A stretch of DNA of 10,729 nucleotides. Source: Mycobacterium sp. (GTDB taxonomy: Bacteria; Actinomycetota; Actinomycetes; Mycobacteriales; Mycobacteriaceae). Positions 1 to 7,531 of this stretch are shown in pieces. The notes under the pieces were generated by a model that worked only from the letters and a program-made list of their open reading frames with translations, was not told the DNA's origin and ran no database searches. The position numbers were made by a program, and so were the translations under genes. Position 1 is the first letter of the stretch, and each line of letters begins with the position of its first letter. Location: assembly GCA_025965815.1 (NCBI GenBank), contig JAOPWF010000040.1:1-10729 (forward strand), in the 5' to 3' direction.

Positions 1-1
1 A

Positions 2-1315
2 ATGTCAGAGGCACCTGGCATAGTCGAACGTATGTTCGAAGAATTCGTGTGTGTCGACCCTACCGCCGATGAGTCGATATTGGTTGAGCGGATCGGCGAA
101 CTCGAACGGCTGAAAGCGGCGGCGGCCGCAGCGCAGGCACGGGCGGCCGCGGCTCTGGATGCGTCCAGGCGCGCGACCGAGGCGGCGAACGGCGTGCCGG
201 CGGCACGCCGCGGCCGAGGGGTGGCCGGTGAGGTTGCGCTCGCACGGCTGGACTCCCCCGGCCGCGGCGGTCGCCACCTCGGTTTCGCAAAGGCCCTTGT
301 CCACGAGATGCCTAACACGTTGGCCGCACTGGAGCGCGGTGTGCTCACGGAGTGGCGGGCCACGCTGATCGTGCGCGAGAGCGCGTGCCTGGATATTGAG
401 GACCGGCGCGCCCTGGACACCGAGCTGTGCTCAGATGCCGACGGACTGGTCGGCATGGGTGACGCACGCGTGGCTGCGGCCGCGAAGGCCGTCGCGTACC
501 GGCTGGACCCGCGCGCGGTGGTGGATCGGGCGGCGCACGCCGAAGGCGAACGGACAGTCACCATCCGGCCGGCGCCCGACACCATGACCTACCTGACGGC
601 GCTACTGCCGGTGGCGCACGGGGTAGCGACCTATGCGGCGCTGCGCCGGGCGGCCGACAGCAGCGGCGATGCGCGTTCGCGCGGGCAGGTGATGGCCGAC
701 AGGCTGGTCGAATGCGTGACCGGACGCGCCACCGCCGTCGCCACTCCGGTAGCGGTCAACCTGGTGATGTACGACGAGGCGTTGCTTGGGGGCGGCAGCT
801 CGGCGGCGATAGTTGCCGGCTACGGGCCGATACCGGCGGCGGTCGCCCGCAGGCTCGTATCCGCCGCGGTCGACGATCGATCCTCACGGGCCACGTTGCG
901 GCGGCTTTACAGCCATCCCCGGTCCGCTGCGCTGGTCGCCATGGAATCTCGGGCCCGCCTCTTCCCGCGCGGGCTGGCCAGGTTCATCGACATGCGCGAT
1001 CAGCGTTGCCGCACTCCCTACTGCGACGCACCCATCCGTCACCGCGACCACGCCACCCCGGATGCACGCGGCGGACCGACCAGTGTGGCCAACGGCCAGG
1101 GAATGTGCGAGCAATGCAACTACACCAAGGAAGCGGCGGGCTGGCAGGTCACCGCGCAGGTCGGCGAATCAGGGACCCACACAGCGGAATTCGTGACCCC
1201 GACGGGAGCGCATTGCCGCTCCACGGCGCCTCCGGCGCCTGGGCCGGTCCGTCTCACCACCAGTGAAGTCGAGGCCCGCATCGGTATCTCGCTCGTCGGA
1301 GATCACGCCGCCTAG
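2..1315 (+). CDS. DUF222 / HNH endonuclease-like protein (13E12 repeat family)
   Basis: The protein has 437 residues. The N-terminal ~300 residues are Ala/Arg-rich and helical, typical of the DUF222 (13E12) region of mycobacterial proteins. A C-terminal HNH zinc-type domain lies at about residues 325-380. It shows C336 and C341 as one CxxxxC knuckle, the HRDH core at 347-350, a GGPTS turn near 357-361, and C369/C372 followed by N373 and K376. This is the usual layout of the family, so the nuclease fold looks intact. Biological role is poorly known: members occur in many copies in mycobacterial genomes, and some copies serve as prophage integration sites. The ATG is at the second base of the window, so the ribosome binding site cannot be seen and the true start could lie upstream. 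It converges on the next gene and shares stop-codon bases with it. The family call is firm; the function is not. Confidence 0.88.
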   Translation: MSEAPGIVERMFEEFVCVDPTADESILVERIGELERLKAAAAAAQARAAAALDASRRATEAANGVPAARRGRGVAGEVALARLDSPGRGGRHLGFAKALVHEMPNTLAALERGVLTEWRATLIVRESACLDIEDRRALDTELCSDADGLVGMGDARVAAAAKAVAYRLDPRAVVDRAAHAEGERTVTIRPAPDTMTYLTALLPVAHGVATYAALRRAADSSGDARSRGQVMADRLVECVTGRATAVATPVAVNLVMYDEALLGGGSSAAIVAGYGPIPAAVARRLVSAAVDDRSSRATLRRLYSHPRSAALVAMESRARLFPRGLARFIDMRDQRCRTPYCDAPIRHRDHATPDARGGPTSVANGQGMCEQCNYTKEAAGWQVTAQVGESGTHTAEFVTPTGAHCRSTAPPAPGPVRLTTSEVEARIGISLVGDHAA

Positions 1316-1656
1316 CCTGCGGGGGGTGGCTGCTGCGGTGGCTCTGCGGGCGCGAAGGTCCAGTTGTCCGGATTCTTCGGCGAATACACGACAGGGAAGA
1401 GTTCGCCCATCGTCGGCCAGCGGTCGACGTCTACCGCCATCCGCTGATACACCACGTGCTCGTCGACGTTCGGACCGTTGATCACGCCGGTGATCGTGAC
1501 GAACTGCTCGCCGGTGGCGTCGGGCCGGGGGCTGACGCCGGTGACCAGCAAGGTGCCCTGGGCCGCCTCGCCGCGCGGACCCCGCCTTCGTATCCACGGG
1601 ACGATGAACAACGCCAGCGCCCCGACGAGCAACAACAGCACCCCGAATTCCATCAC
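1312..1656 (-). CDS. Small single-pass membrane protein, conserved mycobacterial type
   Basis: This is a hypothetical protein of 114 residues (GTG at 1656) or 113 (ATG at 1653, which I favour because GAGAAC lies about 4-9 bases before it). Residues 2-20 form one hydrophobic helix, followed by an RRR cluster that should keep the C-terminal domain in the cytoplasm. The soluble part contains WPTMGE and a [10 protein letters not shown] segment resembling the Y-x-P-x-NP signature of DUF3592-like membrane-anchored proteins. It ends in a Pro-rich tail. The start is only 23 bp from the divergent hisN start, so the two genes must share a compact promoter region. The stop (complement of CTA, 1312-1314) overlaps the stop of the convergent HNH gene. 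A partial second copy of this gene survives at 2475-2540. No function is assigned. Confidence 0.75.
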   Translation of the reverse strand: MMEFGVLLLLVGALALFIVPWIRRRGPRGEAAQGTLLVTGVSPRPDATGEQFVTITGVINGPNVDEHVVYQRMAVDVDRWPTMGELFPVVYSPKNPDNWTFAPAEPPQQPPPAG

Positions 1657-1679
1657 GTTCTCATGGTAGGACTGCTGCC

Positions 1680-2471
1680 ATGAGTGAAGCCCCGGATGAC
1701 CTCACACTGGCGCTGGCACTGGCGGACCAGGCCGACGTCGTGACGTTGGCCCGTTTCGGCGCCCTCGACCTGCGTGTAGACACCAAGCCCGACCTCACCC
1801 CGGTCACCGACGCGGACCGGTCGGTGGAGACCGAACTGCGCGCTCTGCTCGACAATGAACGCCCGGACGACACCGTGATCGGCGAAGAGTTCGGCGGATC
1901 AACGACTTTCAGCGGCGGCCGGCAGTGGGTGATCGATCCGATCGACGGCACCAAGAACTTCGTCCGTGGCGTGCCGGTGTGGGCCACCCTGATCGCACTG
2001 CTGCAGGACGGAGTTCCGGTGGTGGGCGCGGTCAGCGCACCGGCACTACAGCGCCGCTGGTGGGCCAGCCAGGGCAGAGGCGCGTACGCGGCGGTCGCCG
2101 GGGCACCCGCGCGGCGGCTGTCGGTGTCGTCGGTCGCGGAGCTGGGGTCGGCGAGCCTGTCATTCTCCAGTGTGTCCGGGTGGGCCGATCTCGGACTGCG
2201 CGAGCAATTCCTCACATTGACAGACGAGGTGTGGCGGGTGCGCGCCTACGGCGACTTCTGGTCCTACTGCCTGGTGGCCGAGGGCGCCGTCGATATCGCC
2301 GCTGAACCCGAGGTCAAGCTGTGGGACCTCGCCCCGCTCGACATTCTGGTGCGCGAGGCCGGCGGCGCGTTCACCGGCCTGGACGGGGCACCCGGCCCCC
2401 ATGGCGGTACCGCGGTGGCCACCAACGGCCTGCTGCACGACGAGGTGCTCACCAGACTGTCCGCGGTGTAG
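1680..2471 (+). CDS. hisN: Histidinol-phosphatase HisN (inositol monophosphatase family)
   Basis: The product (263 aa, the normal length) removes phosphate from L-histidinol phosphate, the penultimate step of histidine synthesis. This role is known for the M. tuberculosis orthologue Rv3137, whose sequence it closely resembles as I recall it. All metal and catalytic elements of the IMPase fold are visible: K36, D44 in TDADR, the GEE motif with E69/E70, DPIDGT at 86-91 (metal ligands D86 and D89, catalytic T91), and W215-D216 before the EAGG helix. The ATG is supported by GTAGGA about 8 bases upstream. The start lies 23 bp from a divergent membrane-protein gene. In M. tuberculosis this gene also lies near fadE24-fadE23, with pflA between; here a second hisN-like gene occupies that place. 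This is the copy expected to be active. Confidence 0.9.
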   Translation: MSEAPDDLTLALALADQADVVTLARFGALDLRVDTKPDLTPVTDADRSVETELRALLDNERPDDTVIGEEFGGSTTFSGGRQWVIDPIDGTKNFVRGVPVWATLIALLQDGVPVVGAVSAPALQRRWWASQGRGAYAAVAGAPARRLSVSSVAELGSASLSFSSVSGWADLGLREQFLTLTDEVWRVRAYGDFWSYCLVAEGAVDIAAEPEVKLWDLAPLDILVREAGGAFTGLDGAPGPHGGTAVATNGLLHDEVLTRLSAV

Positions 2472-2474
2472 GAA

Positions 2475-2540
2475 GAAACTCAACCTCACCGGATTGTTTG
2501 GCGGGTAACCCACGGGGAACTGCTCGCCCATGGTCGGCCA
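2475..2540 (-). pseudogene. Relic of the small membrane-protein gene between the hisN copies
   Basis: Read on the minus strand, these 22 codons align without any gap to codons at 1354-1419 of the intact membrane-protein gene. By direct count, 47 of 66 bases and 14 of 22 residues match, including WPTMGE, FPV and Y-x-P-x-NP. The relic lacks the N-terminal membrane helix and the Pro-rich tail. It abuts the hisN stop (2469-2471) on one side and nearly reaches the next hisN-like start on the other. It cannot encode a working protein and marks the duplication of a [membrane protein, hisN] unit followed by loss of most of the first gene. Confidence 0.82.
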
Positions 2541-2561
2541 CGTGTGCACTGGACCGCAGAA

Positions 2562-3362
2562 ATGAACCGCACTGCGGACGATTTGAAACTGGCGCTGGCG
2601 TTGGCCCAAGAGGCCGACTCACTGACGATGCCGCGGTTCGGCGCGCTCGGCCTGTACACCTACACCGCCAGCCGGGAGGAAGAGGACCCGCTGCCCTTCA
2701 CCGACCCCGGCCACGACGTCGAGGTGGCGCTGCGGGAGAAGCTGGCCTTCCACCACCCCGACGATTCCATCTTCGGCGAAGAGTTAGGCGGTGCAGCGAA
2801 ACTCAAAGGTCGGGAGTGGGTCATCGAGCCGATAGACGGCGCCAAGAACTTCACCCGCCGCGTGCCGGTATGGGCCACGCTGATCGCGTTGCTCTCCGAC
2901 GGTGTACCGGCGGTGGGAGTGGTCAGCGCGCCGGCGCTGCAGCGGCGCTGGTGGGCCGCCGCAGGCCACGGTGCGTTCGCAGTCGTCGGCGATGAGTCGC
3001 CGCGCCGGTTGCGCGTGTCGTCTGTCGCCGACCTGCCTGGCGCCAGCCTGTCGTTCTCCAGCTTGTCGGGGTGGGCGGTGCGCGGTCTGCGCGAGCAATT
3101 CCTCGGGCTGACCGACGAGGTGTGGCGGGCGCGCGCCTACGGCGACTTCTGGTCGTACTGCCTGGTGGCCGAGGGCGCCGTCGACATTGCGACCGAACCC
3201 CTGGTCCCGGTCTGGGACCTGGCCGCTCTCGATGTTCTGGTGCGCGAGGCCGGCGGCGCGTTCAGCGGTCTCGACGGAACCCCGGGCCCGCACGGCGGCA
3301 GTGCCGTGGCCACCAACGGCTTGCTCCATGAATCGGTGCTGACCAGCCTCTCTGCGGTTTGA
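2562..3362 (+). CDS. Second HisN-like IMPase-family protein with altered active site
   Basis: This 266-residue protein is a close tandem paralogue of the preceding HisN, sharing long blocks such as [11 protein letters not shown] and [14 protein letters not shown] 2562 is chosen because the N-terminus then aligns with HisN (DDLxLALALA). An in-frame GTG at 2544 would add only relic-derived residues, and no good Shine-Dalgarno precedes either. Active-site changes are visible. The first metal Asp of DPIDGT is E89, the catalytic Thr is A94, and the KPDLTPVTD stretch is replaced by an acidic segment three residues longer, losing the Lys. The Asp before the helix (D48), GEE (E73/E74) and W218-D219 remain. 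The family relation is certain. Activity on histidinol phosphate is doubtful: it may be impaired, use another substrate, or act as a partner subunit. The frame is open and conserved over its full length, which argues against simple decay. Confidence 0.85.
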   Translation: MNRTADDLKLALALAQEADSLTMPRFGALGLYTYTASREEEDPLPFTDPGHDVEVALREKLAFHHPDDSIFGEELGGAAKLKGREWVIEPIDGAKNFTRRVPVWATLIALLSDGVPAVGVVSAPALQRRWWAAAGHGAFAVVGDESPRRLRVSSVADLPGASLSFSSLSGWAVRGLREQFLGLTDEVWRARAYGDFWSYCLVAEGAVDIATEPLVPVWDLAALDVLVREAGGAFSGLDGTPGPHGGSAVATNGLLHESVLTSLSAV

Positions 3363-3424
3363 GTTCACACGTTCAGACGCGCGGGTCGGCGTGTCAAGTA
3401 TGTATGTAACAGCACCCCCCATAC

Positions 3425-3440
3425 CTTACTCCGGAGTAAG
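3425..3440. promoter_or_regulatory. Perfect 16-bp palindrome, candidate operator for fadE24-fadE23
   Basis: CTTACTCCGGAGTAAG is an exact inverted repeat with no spacer. Two further flanking pairs (TA at 3422-3423 and 3442-3443) match beyond one mismatch. It lies 42 bp upstream of fadE24 and overlaps a -10-like TAAGAT at 3437-3442. Size, symmetry and position fit a dimeric TetR-type repressor site. The cognate regulator is not in this window, and I do not match the motif to a named regulon. Confidence 0.65.
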
Positions 3441-3442
3441 AT
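3437..3442 (+). promoter_or_regulatory. Candidate -10 element of the fadE24 promoter
   Basis: TAAGAT fits the mycobacterial TANNNT -10 pattern. A start about seven bases downstream would give a leader of roughly 34 nt containing CTGAGG at 3469-3474, a good Shine-Dalgarno about 8 bases before the fadE24 ATG. No convincing -35 hexamer is seen, which is common for mycobacterial promoters. It overlaps the right half of the palindrome. Confidence 0.4.
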
Positions 3443-3482
3443 ACGGTCAGATGCACTGCCACTACCAACTGAGGCTGCTGAC

Positions 3483-4871
3483 ATGACCAACACACTTCCC
3501 TCCAAGAGCGCCGCGAAGCCGCCGGCGGGGCGCGAGAGCGCTATCGGCCTGCAGAAGCACAAGCGGACCGCTATCGACATCGGGCTTGCGCTGCTCACAC
3601 CACTGGTCGGTCAGGAATTCCTCGACAGGTACAACCTGCGCGACCCGCTCAACCGCGGACTGCGCTACGGCGTGAAGCAGGCGTTCTCCGCTGCCGGAGC
3701 ATCGACTCGCCAGTTCAAGCGCATCCAGGGTCTGGGCAAGGCCCCGACGCGGCTGAGGCCCAGCGGCGCGGACTACTTCGACCTCACTCCCGACGACGAC
3801 CAGAAGCTCATCCTGGAGACCGTCAGCGAATTCGCCGAGGAGATCCTCCGGCCCGCCGCGCGCGACGCCGACGACGCGGCCAGCCACCCTGCCGACCTGA
3901 TCGCCAGGGCCGCCGAACTGGGGATCACCGCGATCAACATCCCCGAGGACTTCGACGGCATCGCCGAGCACCGGACCACAGTCACCAACGCACTGGTCGC
4001 CGAGGCACTGGCCTACGGCGACATGGGCCTGGCCCTGCCGATCCTGGCGCCCGGTGGTGTCGCGTCCGCCCTCACGCACTGGGGCAGCGCCGACCAGCAG
4101 GCCACCTACCTCCCGGAGTTCGCCGGCGAGAACGTTCCGCAGGCCTGCGTGGCCATCGCCGAGCCGCAGCCGCTGTTCGACCCGACCGCGCTGAAGACCA
4201 CCGCGGTCCGCACCCCCAGCGGATACCGGCTGGACGGAGTGAAGTCGCTGGTGCCCGCCGCCGCCGAGGCCGAGTTGTTCATCGTGTCGGCGCAACTCAA
4301 CGGCAAGCCGGCACTGTTCATCGTCGAGGCCTCGTCGCAGGGCCTGACCGTCAAGCCCGACCCGAGCATGGGGATCCGCGCCGCGGCGCTGGGCCGGATA
4401 GAACTCGACCACGTGTCGGTGCCCCTGACGGCGCGATTGGGCGAGGACGGCGCGACCGACGCGGATTACTCCGAAGCCATCGCGCTGGCACGGCTGGGCT
4501 GGGCGTCGCTGGCAGTGGGCACCTCGGATGCGGTGCTCGACTACGTCGTCCCCTACGTCAAGGAGCGCGAGGCGTTCGGCGAACCCGTCGCCCGGCGGCA
4601 GTCGGTGGCGTTCATGTGCGCCAACATCGCCATTGAGCTCGACGGTCTGCGCCTGATCACCTGGCGCGGCGCCGCCCGCGCCGAGCAGGGTCTGTCATTC
4701 GCCCGCGAGGCGGCGCTGGCCAAGCGGCTCGGTACCGACAAGGGCATGCAGATCGGCATGGACGGTGTCCAGCTGCTCGGCGGCCACGGCTTCACCAAGG
4801 AACACCCGGTCGAGCGCTGGTACCGCGATCTGCGGGCCATCGGCGTCGCCGAGGGTGTCGTCGTCCTGTAA
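3483..4871 (+). CDS. fadE24: Acyl-CoA dehydrogenase FadE24 (subunit of a FadE23/FadE24 pair)
   Basis: The protein has 462 residues. An N-terminal extension of about 95 residues precedes the acyl-CoA dehydrogenase fold, as in the M. tuberculosis FadE24 that I recall at similar length. The second-half FAD-site elements are present: R362-x-x-F365-G366 with Q373, and the Q430-L-L-G433-G434-x-G loop. The middle-domain FAD loop is degenerate: after AIAE (224-227) the usual PGAGSD is absent, as is the WIT/IYVT strand. The protein ends five residues after E457, which aligns with the catalytic Glu of the YEGT motif, so the last helix is missing. It probably forms an alpha2beta2 complex with FadE23, encoded 36 bp downstream, and takes part in fatty acyl-CoA beta-oxidation; the substrate is unknown. 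The start is supported by CTGAGG about 8 bases upstream. Regulation through the upstream palindrome is inferred. Confidence 0.9.
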   Translation: MTNTLPSKSAAKPPAGRESAIGLQKHKRTAIDIGLALLTPLVGQEFLDRYNLRDPLNRGLRYGVKQAFSAAGASTRQFKRIQGLGKAPTRLRPSGADYFDLTPDDDQKLILETVSEFAEEILRPAARDADDAASHPADLIARAAELGITAINIPEDFDGIAEHRTTVTNALVAEALAYGDMGLALPILAPGGVASALTHWGSADQQATYLPEFAGENVPQACVAIAEPQPLFDPTALKTTAVRTPSGYRLDGVKSLVPAAAEAELFIVSAQLNGKPALFIVEASSQGLTVKPDPSMGIRAAALGRIELDHVSVPLTARLGEDGATDADYSEAIALARLGWASLAVGTSDAVLDYVVPYVKEREAFGEPVARRQSVAFMCANIAIELDGLRLITWRGAARAEQGLSFAREAALAKRLGTDKGMQIGMDGVQLLGGHGFTKEHPVERWYRDLRAIGVAEGVVVL

Positions 4872-4907
4872 CTTCCCCAGCCCTCCAAGACGAACGGAAA
4901 TCCCGTC

Positions 4908-6119
4908 ATGGCAATCAATCTGGAAATGCCGAAGAAGTTGCAGGCCGTCATCGAGAAGGGGCACCAGGGTGCCGCCGAGATGCTGCGACCGATCTCGCGC
5001 AAGTATGACCTCAAGGAGCACGCCTACCCGGTCGAGCTGGACACGCTGGCCACTCTGTTCGAGGGCATCTCGGAAGCCAACACCATCTCGTTTGCCGGCG
5101 CCGAGGCCTTCCGCGACAGCGCCGGCCGCCCCAAGGGAAATGTCAACGGCGGCAACATGTCCGCGGTGCTCAACGTGCTGGAGGTCAGCTGGGGCGACGT
5201 CGCGCTGATGTTGTCGGTGCCCTACCAGGGACTGGGCAACGCGGCCCTCTCCGGAGTCGCCACCGACGAACAGCTGAAGCGGCTGGGCAAGGTGTGGGCC
5301 GCGATGGCGATCACCGAGCAGAGCTTCGGCTCCGACTCGGCGGCCGTCTCGACCACCGCGAAGCTCGACGGCGACGAGTACGTCATCAACGGCGAGAAGA
5401 TCTACGTCACCGCCGGTTCGCGGGCCAGCCACATCGTGGTGTGGGCGACGCTGGACAAGTCGCTGGGCCGCGCCGCGATCAAGTCGTTCATCGTGCCCCG
5501 TGAGCACCCCGGTGTCACCGTCGAGCGGCTCGAGCACAAGCTCGGCATCAAGGCCTCCGACACCGCGGCCATCCGCTTCGACAACGTGCGCATCCCCAAG
5601 GACAACCTGCTCGGCAACCCGGACATTCACGTGGAGAAGGGTTTTGCCGGGGTCATGGAGACCTTCGACAACACCCGCCCGATCGTCGCCGCGATGGCGG
5701 TGGGCATCGCGCGCGCCGCACTGGAGGAGCTTCGCAAAATCCTCACCAACGCCGGGGTGGAGATCGACTACGACAAGCCGTCACACGCCCAGAGGGCGCC
5801 GGCCGCCGAGTTCCTCCGGATGGAGGCCGACTGGGAGGCGAGTTACCTGCTGACCATTCGCTCAGCCTGGCAGGCCGACAACGACATCCCGAACTCCAAG
5901 GAAGCGTCGATGGGCAAGGCCAAGGCCGCCCGGGTCGCCAGCGACATCACCCTCAAGGCCGTCGAATTCGCGGGTACCACCGGCTATTCGGAGGAAACGC
6001 TGCTGGAGAAGTGGGCCCGTGATTCGAAGATCCTGGACATCTTCGAGGGCACCCAGCAGATTCAGCAGCTCGTGGTCGCCCGTCGCCTGCTGGGACTGTC
6101 GTCCGCCGAACTGAAGTAG
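4908..6119 (+). CDS. fadE23: Acyl-CoA dehydrogenase FadE23 (subunit of a FadE23/FadE24 pair)
   Basis: This 403-residue protein has normal acyl-CoA dehydrogenase length. It carries the canonical middle-domain FAD and substrate loop (ITE at 135-137, then G141-S142-D143), the IYVT strand at 165-168, and the catalytic Glu E380 in FEGT followed by QQIQQ. It lacks the R-x-x-FG loop of the C-terminal domain: after LEELRK the sequence becomes a divergent, charged segment. The Q-x-L-GG loop is changed to VEFAGTTGY (352-360). These are exactly the parts that FadE24 retains, which supports a shared cofactor site across subunits. The ATG lies 36 bp after fadE24 with a weak purine-rich CGGAAA upstream, so the genes are probably co-transcribed. 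It converges with the acetyltransferase gene, only 6 bp away. Substrate unknown. Confidence 0.9.
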   Translation: MAINLEMPKKLQAVIEKGHQGAAEMLRPISRKYDLKEHAYPVELDTLATLFEGISEANTISFAGAEAFRDSAGRPKGNVNGGNMSAVLNVLEVSWGDVALMLSVPYQGLGNAALSGVATDEQLKRLGKVWAAMAITEQSFGSDSAAVSTTAKLDGDEYVINGEKIYVTAGSRASHIVVWATLDKSLGRAAIKSFIVPREHPGVTVERLEHKLGIKASDTAAIRFDNVRIPKDNLLGNPDIHVEKGFAGVMETFDNTRPIVAAMAVGIARAALEELRKILTNAGVEIDYDKPSHAQRAPAAEFLRMEADWEASYLLTIRSAWQADNDIPNSKEASMGKAKAARVASDITLKAVEFAGTTGYSEETLLEKWARDSKILDIFEGTQQIQQLVVARRLLGLSSAELK

Positions 6120-6125
6120 CGCACA

Positions 6126-6674
6126 TCAGCTGACTTCAGCCGGCGGGTCGATCTCCCGCTCGGGGGGCAACAGGTCGAGTTGCATCCAGGCCACGTCATG
6201 CCAGCCGTCGAGTTTCCAGCCGACGCGGAGGTAACGCCCGACCGGCTCGAAACCGAGGGCGCGATGAAAGTCGGTGCTCGCGTCGTTGGGCTGGGTGATC
6301 CCGGCGAAGGCACGACGGTAGCCGCGTTCGGCGAGACGGCGCAGCAGCTCCGCGTACAGCACGCGACCGCCGCCCGTGCGTCGGCGGTGCGCCGACATGT
6401 AGACGCTGGTCTCGACCGACCACCGGTATGCGGCCCGCTGTTTGAACTCGCGCCCGTACGCATAACCGATCACGTCGCCGTCGACCTCGGCCACGAGCCA
6501 TTCGTGGGTCGCCTGTGCGGCCGCGATCCGGGTGGCCATCTCCGCAACGGTGGGGACCTCGGTTTCGAACGTGATGGCGGTGTCGCAGACGTAGGGCGCG
6601 TATATCGCGACACATGCCGACGCGTCCTCGGCAACCGCCCGGCGTACCAGCGGATGTCGCGGATCGCCGGACAT
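6126..6674 (-). CDS. GNAT acetyltransferase, phosphinothricin/methionine sulfoximine type
   Basis: This 182-residue protein matches the PAT/Bar/MddA branch of GNAT enzymes. These transfer acetyl from acetyl-CoA to the amino group of phosphinothricin-like or methionine-derivative amino acids, and are cytoplasmic. Visible family features are the IYAPYV opening at 24-29, FETE at 36-39, EWLVAEVDG at 58-66, AAYRWSVE at 81-88, the acetyl-CoA pyrophosphate loop RRTGGG at 98-103, the Pro-Asn at 129-130, ALGF at 139-142 and WHDV at 158-161. Its ATG overlaps the stop of the upstream aldo/keto reductase in a TGATG, so it is the second gene of a two-gene operon and is likely translationally coupled. The natural substrate cannot be told from sequence. 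Many chromosomal members detoxify methionine sulfone or sulfoximine rather than herbicides. Confidence 0.85.
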   Translation of the reverse strand: MSGDPRHPLVRRAVAEDASACVAIYAPYVCDTAITFETEVPTVAEMATRIAAAQATHEWLVAEVDGDVIGYAYGREFKQRAAYRWSVETSVYMSAHRRRTGGGRVLYAELLRRLAERGYRRAFAGITQPNDASTDFHRALGFEPVGRYLRVGWKLDGWHDVAWMQLDLLPPEREIDPPAEVS

Positions 6675-7531
6675 CAGGATGCGAGGGCGGTCAGCTGACT
6701 GCTGGTGTCCGCATCCAATTCGATGTCACCGACGGCGAGGTTCTCCTCCAGGTGCCGCACCGACGAGGTGCCGGGGATCAGCAGCACGTTGGGGGCCACG
6801 CTCAACGTCCACGCCAGCGCGACCTGCGCCGGCGTGCGGCCCAGTTCGGCGGCCGTGCGCCGAACGATCTCGTTGCCCAGCACCGGATTGGATTCACTGA
6901 AGGCCGACCCCAGCGGGAAGAACGGCACGAACGCGATGTCGCGCTCGGTGCACTCGTCCAGCACCGGTTGCGACGTCCGGTCAACGAGATTGAACGGATT
7001 CTGCACGCAGACGATCTCGGTGCGTGTCAGGGCGTGCAGCAGATGCTCGCGGGTCACGTTGCTCAGCCCGATTCCGCCGATCAAGCCGTCGTCCCGGGCA
7101 CTGATCATCGCCGTCAGTTGGTCGTCGAACCGTGGGTTCGGCCCGTCGCTGTCCATCAGTCGCAGGTTGACAGCGGCCAACCGGCCGACGCCGAGAGTGC
7201 GCAGATTGGTTTCGATGTCCGCCCGCAGATCCGCCGGATCCTCGACGGCAAGCCAGCCGCCGGTGCTGTCCCGACGGCCGCCGACCTTGCTGACCAGCGC
7301 GAGGTTGTCCGGATACGGGTGCAGGGCTTCACGAATCAACTCGTTGGCGACGTCGGGTCCGTAGAACTGGGCGGTGTCGATGTGATCGACACCGAGTTCG
7401 ACGGCGCGCCGCAGGACCGCCAACGCCTCGTCATGGTCCTTCGGCGGCCCGAACACGCCGGGACCGGGAAGTTGCATCGCGCCGAAACCGATTCGGGACA
7501 CCGAAAAGCCACCAAGCGGAAAATGCTGCAT
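6674..7531 (-). CDS. Aldo/keto reductase family oxidoreductase
   Basis: This 285-residue protein is a soluble NADPH-dependent TIM-barrel reductase. It shows the family opening (LGGFSVSRIGFGAM at 6-19), the DTAxxYG motif with D52 and Y57, and the catalytic Lys K82 in SKVGG. GGIGLSNV and the late IPGTSSVRHLEEN segment for cofactor phosphate and adenine contacts are also present. The fourth tetrad residue, normally His in a VDLxxxH stretch, is replaced: the region reads AAVNLRLMD (119-127), placing R124 about where His is expected. The same VNLR variation occurs, as I recall, in a YdbC-like subgroup, so it is probably a subfamily trait. The start ATG lies six bases after TAGCCT, which fits a leaderless transcript. 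It is the first gene of an operon with the acetyltransferase. The substrate is unknown. Confidence 0.87.
   Translation of the reverse strand: MQHFPLGGFSVSRIGFGAMQLPGPGVFGPPKDHDEALAVLRRAVELGVDHIDTAQFYGPDVANELIREALHPYPDNLALVSKVGGRRDSTGGWLAVEDPADLRADIETNLRTLGVGRLAAVNLRLMDSDGPNPRFDDQLTAMISARDDGLIGGIGLSNVTREHLLHALTRTEIVCVQNPFNLVDRTSQPVLDECTERDIAFVPFFPLGSAFSESNPVLGNEIVRRTAAELGRTPAQVALAWTLSVAPNVLLIPGTSSVRHLEENLAVGDIELDADTSSQLTALAS

Noticed and set aside
712..1266. Alternate-frame plus-strand ORF within the HNH gene
   Set aside because: Arg/His/Gly-rich composition typical of the wrong frame in GC-rich DNA; the HNH frame has clear motifs.
2544..2561. GTG 2544 as start of the second hisN-like gene
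   Set aside because: The six extra codons derive from the relic boundary and have no counterpart in HisN; ATG 2562 aligns with the HisN N-terminus.
2160..2609. A 149-residue minus-strand ORF spanning the relic
   Set aside because: Only the 22 relic codons resemble a protein; the rest is antisense to the two hisN genes. It is reported as a relic, not a gene.
3462..5630. Long minus-strand open frames (3462-4412, 4695-5630) under fadE24 and fadE23
   Set aside because: Gly/Val/Asp-rich translations with no recognisable domain, in the shadow frame of strongly conserved dehydrogenases.
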